Below, piece after piece: positions 15,672 through 17,952 of a stretch of 17,952 nucleotides of DNA. A model generated the notes under the pieces. The model made no database searches, was not told where the DNA came from, and saw only the letters and a list, made by a program, of their open reading frames with translations. The position numbers and the translations under genes were made by a program. The stretch is taken from contig JAZUEK010000076.1 of assembly GCA_045640165.1 (NCBI GenBank), positions 1 through 17,952 on the forward strand, given 5' to 3'. Numbering within the stretch: the first letter of the stretch is position 1; each line of letters begins with the position of its first letter. This stretch comes from RGIG426 sp045640165 (GTDB lineage: Bacteria > Bacillota > Clostridia > Oscillospirales > Acutalibacteraceae).

Positions 15672-15699
15672 TCGCGTAAAGTGAAATACCTTTACGCGA
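15672..15699 (+). repeat. Hairpin between valS and tRNA-Leu(UAG), no U-tract
   Basis: TCGCGTAAAG (15672-15681) pairs perfectly with CTTTACGCGA (15690-15699) across an 8 nt loop. No T-run follows, so it is probably not a terminator. It may be an RNA processing site 5 nt before the mature tRNA, consistent with readthrough from valS, because no promoter is seen in the 44 bp gap. Confidence 0.75.
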
Positions 15700-15704
15700 T
15701 ACAC

Positions 15705-15789
15705 GCGGGTATGGCGGAATTGGCAGACGCGCCGGATTTAGGATCCGGTGCCGCAAGGCGTGCAGGTTCAAGTCCTGTTATCCGCACCA
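15705..15789 (+). tRNA. tRNA-Leu (anticodon UAG)
   Basis: This 85 nt gene folds as a long-variable-arm tRNA. The acceptor stem GCGGGTA pairs with TATCCGC (one G-U). The anticodon stem is CCGGA/TCCGG around loop TTTAGGA, giving UAG for CUN leucine codons. The variable arm is near TGCCGCAAGGCG and the T-loop is TTCAAGT. The CCA end is encoded (15787-15789). Confidence 0.97.
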
Positions 15790-15790
15790 G

Positions 15791-15826
15791 AAAAAAGAGC
15801 ATCGCTTTCGGGCGGTGCTCTTTTTT
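15791..15826 (+). terminator. Intrinsic terminator after tRNA-Leu(UAG)
   Basis: A6 + GAGCATCGC (15797-15805), loop TTTCGG, GCGGTGCTC (15812-15820) + T6. One G-U pair in the stem. It starts right after the tRNA CCA end. Confidence 0.93.
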
Positions 15827-15956
15827 GGATAACAGGACTTGAAACGAGCTCCAAGCGCCGCAAGCGAAGCGAAGAGGGGCTTGGGAGCAACCGTCCGGTG
15901 GACGGTTGCGTTCGCGAGAGGAGAGCCCTGACATTTCAAAATCTGCGATTTTGAAA
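15827..15956. repeat. Structured non-coding segment beginning with an inverted copy of the tRNA-Leu 3' end
   Basis: The first 17 bases (15827-15843) are the exact reverse complement of tRNA-Leu(UAG) positions 15767-15783, from the T-loop into the acceptor strand. Three more inverted repeats follow: GCTCCAAGC with GCTTGGGAGC (about 15848-15889, one bulge), GCAACCGTCC-GGT-GGACGGTTGC (15887-15909), and TTTCAAAATC-TGC-GATTTTGAAA (15934-15956). No convincing gene is present in 15827-16026. Short open frames here (ending in NRPVDGCVRERRALTFQ) look like artefacts of the palindromes. It may be a dispersed repeat family, which the window alone cannot show. Confidence 0.75.
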
Positions 15957-16026
15957 CGTGTTTATGGTTTGCTGTTGTAATTTTTGAGCAAATCGCCGGC
16001 GATAGGTTCTGCTTTTTTCTTTTTTC

Positions 16027-16055
16027 TTGCATTTTTCCTCGAAATATGCTATACT
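16027..16055 (+). promoter_or_regulatory. Predicted promoter of the small membrane protein / SPFH unit
   Basis: TTGCAT (16027-16032), 17 bp spacer, extended -10 TGCTATACT (16047-16055). Predicted start of transcription near 16061, shortly before the ATG at 16078. This favours 16078 over an in-frame ATG at 16027, which lies in the -35 itself. Confidence 0.7.
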
Positions 16056-16077
16056 GTCGGAGAATGGGGGAATCGGT

Positions 16078-16356
16078 ATGTTCCGACGCTCGAATGCAGG
16101 CGGATTTCTTGTTTCGCTTCTGTTCACGATGGCGCTCAATTTGGAGTGGTTATTGCCGGCGGTGTTGCTCGTGGTATTCCACTTTGTGTTTGGTTGGTCG
16201 CTGTGGTGGGCGGCGCTTGCCGCAGGGCTGTGGCTCCTTTGGGTTGTGGTCGTTGTGTGGCTGCTCGGACTTGCCTGCCGCGTGGGAAACGCGCCGAAAC
16301 CTCAAACGGAGAACAAAAACCCGTATTCCAAGAAAACGGACGAATTGTTTCGGTAA
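16078..16356 (+). CDS. Small membrane protein with two predicted helices, function unknown
   Basis: The 92-residue protein starts MFRRSNAGGFLVSLLF. It is almost entirely hydrophobic in its first two thirds: NLEWLLPAVLLVVFHFVFGW and ALAAGLWLLWVVVVVWLLGL form at least two membrane helices. It ends in a polar tail (NKNPYSKKTDELFR) that should face the cytosol if the positive-inside rule holds. The ribosome site is weak (GGGGGAA). It lies 59 nt before the SPFH gene on the same strand and may share its transcript, suggesting a membrane partner. No family recognised. Confidence 0.72.
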   Translation: MFRRSNAGGFLVSLLFTMALNLEWLLPAVLLVVFHFVFGWSLWWAALAAGLWLLWVVVVVWLLGLACRVGNAPKPQTENKNPYSKKTDELFR

Positions 16357-16415
16357 AACGGCATACGCCTTTTTATATCATTACTATGTAACTCAATCGA
16401 AAGGGGATTTTCTGT

Positions 16416-17693
16416 ATGGGCCTTATTAAAGCCATCACCGGCGCCGCCGGCGGCGTGCTCGCGGATCAATGGAAAGAATTTTTCTACTGCGATGCGCTTG
16501 CTAAAGACGTTCTGGTGACCAAAGGTCAAAAACAAATCGGTGGTCGTTCCTCCAACACGAAAGGCAACGACAACATCATCTCGAACGGTTCCGGTATTGC
16601 GGTTGCCGACGGTCAGTGCATGATTATCGTCGAGCAGGGCAAAGTTGTGGAAGTTTGCGCCGAACCGGGCGAATTCACCTATGACACCTCCACTGAGCCG
16701 AGCATCTTTGCCGGCAAACTCGGTGACAGCATTCTCGAAACCTTCAAGACGATTGGTAAACGTTTCACGTTCGGCGGCGACACCGCGAAAGATCAGCGCA
16801 TTTACTACTTCAACACCAAAGAAATTCTCGACAACAAATTCGGTACCCCGACGCCGATTCCGTTCCGCGTGGTGGACAGCAAAATCGGTCTGGACATCGA
16901 TATGTCGCTCCGTTGCAACGGTGTGTACTCTTATATGCTCGAGAACCCGATTCTGTTCTATACGAACGTTTGCGGCAACGTCGAGCAGGAGTATCGTCGC
17001 TCGGAGATTGACGAGCAACTGAAAACCGAGTTTATCAGCGCGCTGATGCCGGTTATCGGCCGTATGTCCGATTTGGAACTTCGCCCGAACCAGCTCATGG
17101 GTCACACCAAAGAGATGTGCGAGTTCATGAACGAAGAACTTACGCGTGACTGGCTCGAAAAACGCGGTATTAAGGTCGTTTCTATCGCCCTCAACCCGAT
17201 TACGCTGACCGACGAAGACGCCGCGATGCTCAAGCAGGCGCAACAGGCCGGTATGCTCCGCGACCCGGGTATGGCCGCCGGTACGCTCACCGGTGCGCAG
17301 GCGGAAGCGATGAAAGCCGCCGCGTCCAACGAAAATGGCGCGATGATGGGCTTTATGGGTATGGGTATGGCGGCCAACGCCACCGGTATCAACGCCGGCA
17401 ACCTCTATGCCATGAACCAGCAAAATCAGCAGGCGGCGGCTGCCGCGGCTCCGGCGGCAGGCGCGTGGAAATGTGCGTGCGGCGCGGAGGCGACCGGCAA
17501 CTTCTGCCCGAACTGCGGCGCGAAAAAGCCGGAAGCGACCGGTTGGACCTGTTCTTGCGGTCAAGCGAACACCGGCAACTTCTGCTCCGCGTGCGGCGCG
17601 AAAAAACCGGCGGCCGGTGTGTGCCCGAAATGCGGCGCGAAAACCGACGGTACGGCGAAATTCTGCCCGGAATGCGGTAGCCCGATGGCGTAA
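16416..17693 (+). CDS. SPFH-domain protein with three C-terminal zinc ribbons (YdjI-like)
   Basis: The 425-residue protein matches the YdjI / virion-core-protein-like SPFH family. The N-terminus MGLIKAITGAAGGVLADQWK and the body (SNGSGIAVADGQCMIIVEQG, then EPGEFTYDTSTEPSIF) are typical. A linker rich in Gly/Met/Ala and Gln (GMGMAANATGINAGN, QQNQQAAAAAAPAAGA) leads to three zinc ribbons from about residue 353: CACG-x6-FCPNCG, CSCG-x6-FCSACG and CPKCG-x7-FCPECG. SPFH proteins form membrane-associated scaffolds; B. subtilis YdjI is linked to a PspA-type membrane stress operon, though no pspA is seen here. The ATG follows GAAAGGGGA. A terminator closes the unit. Confidence 0.93.
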   Translation: MGLIKAITGAAGGVLADQWKEFFYCDALAKDVLVTKGQKQIGGRSSNTKGNDNIISNGSGIAVADGQCMIIVEQGKVVEVCAEPGEFTYDTSTEPSIFAGKLGDSILETFKTIGKRFTFGGDTAKDQRIYYFNTKEILDNKFGTPTPIPFRVVDSKIGLDIDMSLRCNGVYSYMLENPILFYTNVCGNVEQEYRRSEIDEQLKTEFISALMPVIGRMSDLELRPNQLMGHTKEMCEFMNEELTRDWLEKRGIKVVSIALNPITLTDEDAAMLKQAQQAGMLRDPGMAAGTLTGAQAEAMKAAASNENGAMMGFMGMGMAANATGINAGNLYAMNQQNQQAAAAAAPAAGAWKCACGAEATGNFCPNCGAKKPEATGWTCSCGQANTGNFCSACGAKKPAAGVCPKCGAKTDGTAKFCPECGSPMA

Positions 17694-17717
17694 ACCGTCA
17701 CTTTTTTCGATATCCAA

Positions 17718-17749
17718 ATCCCGAGGACGTGCGTCCTCGGGATTTTTTT
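17718..17749 (+). terminator. Intrinsic terminator after the SPFH gene
   Basis: ATCCCGAGGAC (17718-17728), loop GTGC, GTCCTCGGGAT (17733-17743), then a run of T to 17749. Perfect 11 bp stem. Confidence 0.94.
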
Positions 17750-17781
17750 ATCATTTTTATGAAAAAAGAGGGGAAAAGTGC

Positions 17782-17810
17782 TTGACAGACCGAAAAACGG
17801 GTGTTATAAT
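17782..17810 (+). promoter_or_regulatory. Strong promoter of tRNA-Leu(GAG)
   Basis: Consensus -35 TTGACA (17782-17787), 17 bp spacer, extended -10 TGTTATAAT ending in consensus TATAAT (17805-17810). The predicted start is within a few bases of the mature tRNA 5' end at 17824. Confidence 0.93.
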
Positions 17811-17823
17811 ACACCTTGCATTT

Positions 17824-17907
17824 GCGCGAGTGCTGGAACTGGCAGACAGGCACGTTTGAGGTGCGTGTGTCGACGACGTACGGGTTCAAGTCCCGTCTCG
17901 CGCACCA
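17824..17907 (+). tRNA. tRNA-Leu (anticodon GAG)
   Basis: This 84 nt gene folds as a long-variable-arm tRNA. The acceptor stem GCGCGAG pairs perfectly with CTCGCGC. The anticodon stem CACGT/GCGTG (one T-G) encloses loop TTGAGGT, giving anticodon GAG for CUC/CUU leucine codons. T-loop TTCAAGT; CCA is encoded at 17905-17907. It is transcribed alone from its own promoter. Confidence 0.95.
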
Positions 17908-17910
17908 AAA

Positions 17911-17939
17911 TCCCCGTTCTTCGGAACGGGGATTTTTTT
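17911..17939 (+). terminator. Intrinsic terminator after tRNA-Leu(GAG)
   Basis: TCCCCGTTC (17911-17919), a TTCG tetraloop, GAACGGGGA (17924-17932) and T7. Starts three bases after the CCA end. Confidence 0.95.
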
Positions 17940-17952
17940 GTTCCGATAGGTG

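Noticed and set aside
13009..15771. Very long open frame on the minus strand opposite valS (about 920 codons)
   Set aside because: It is the mirror of valS codon bias in GC-rich DNA. It has no ribosome site or recognisable domains, and valS on the plus strand has full family motifs.
15692..15934. Minus-strand small ORF with GLEPARLAAPDPKSGASAN
   Set aside because: This is the antisense translation of the tRNA-Leu gene, a known kind of spurious annotation.

Overview
The window looks like chromosomal DNA from an anaerobic, fairly GC-rich member of the Clostridia, most likely Oscillospiraceae/Ruminococcaceae from a gut-type habitat. The evidence is a type III glutamine synthetase, a clostridial-order rnfCDGEAB operon, Gram-positive style AAGGAGG ribosome sites, encoded CCA ends on the tRNAs and U-rich intrinsic terminators. 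No phage, IS element or CRISPR array is visible. The species assignment is an inference from gene content.

Layout. Positions 1-600 (minus) hold the first 200 codons of a type III glutamine synthetase, which runs off the left edge. A divergent promoter region (601-836) separates it from a ten-gene plus-strand run: rnfC, rnfD, rnfG, rnfE, rnfA and rnfB, then a lipoprotein with two internal repeats, a lipoprotein ApbE (FAD:protein FMN transferase), a NusG-domain-II membrane-anchored protein, and a Gx-transporter/heptaprenyl-diphosphate-synthase-component-I-like membrane protein (837-9130). The Rnf complex couples ferredoxin:NAD+ oxidoreduction to ion transport. ApbE attaches the FMN that RnfD and RnfG carry. 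The three other genes suggest extra extracytosolic redox functions around the same complex.

Positions 9229-10785 hold a stand-alone gene for a 518-residue cytosolic-looking protein of a family I do not recognise, with codon use unlike its neighbours. It is closed by a bidirectional terminator shared with a minus-strand pair: a phosphoglycerate-mutase-like apgM and a pyridoxal/pyridoxamine kinase (pdxY type), which overlap translationally. Divergent from these is valS (13048-15660), followed by tRNA-Leu(UAG), its terminator, and an odd structured non-coding segment that starts with an inverted copy of the tRNA 3' end. The right end holds a small two-helix membrane protein, a YdjI-like SPFH protein with three zinc ribbons, and tRNA-Leu(GAG) with its own strong promoter and terminator.

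The most interesting items are the Rnf-linked lipoprotein/ApbE/NusG-II/Gx module, the 518-residue orphan, and the tRNA-derived inverted repeat element. Several intercistronic hairpins, one covering a ribosome binding site, are also described. All function calls rest on motifs read by eye; no database search was run.
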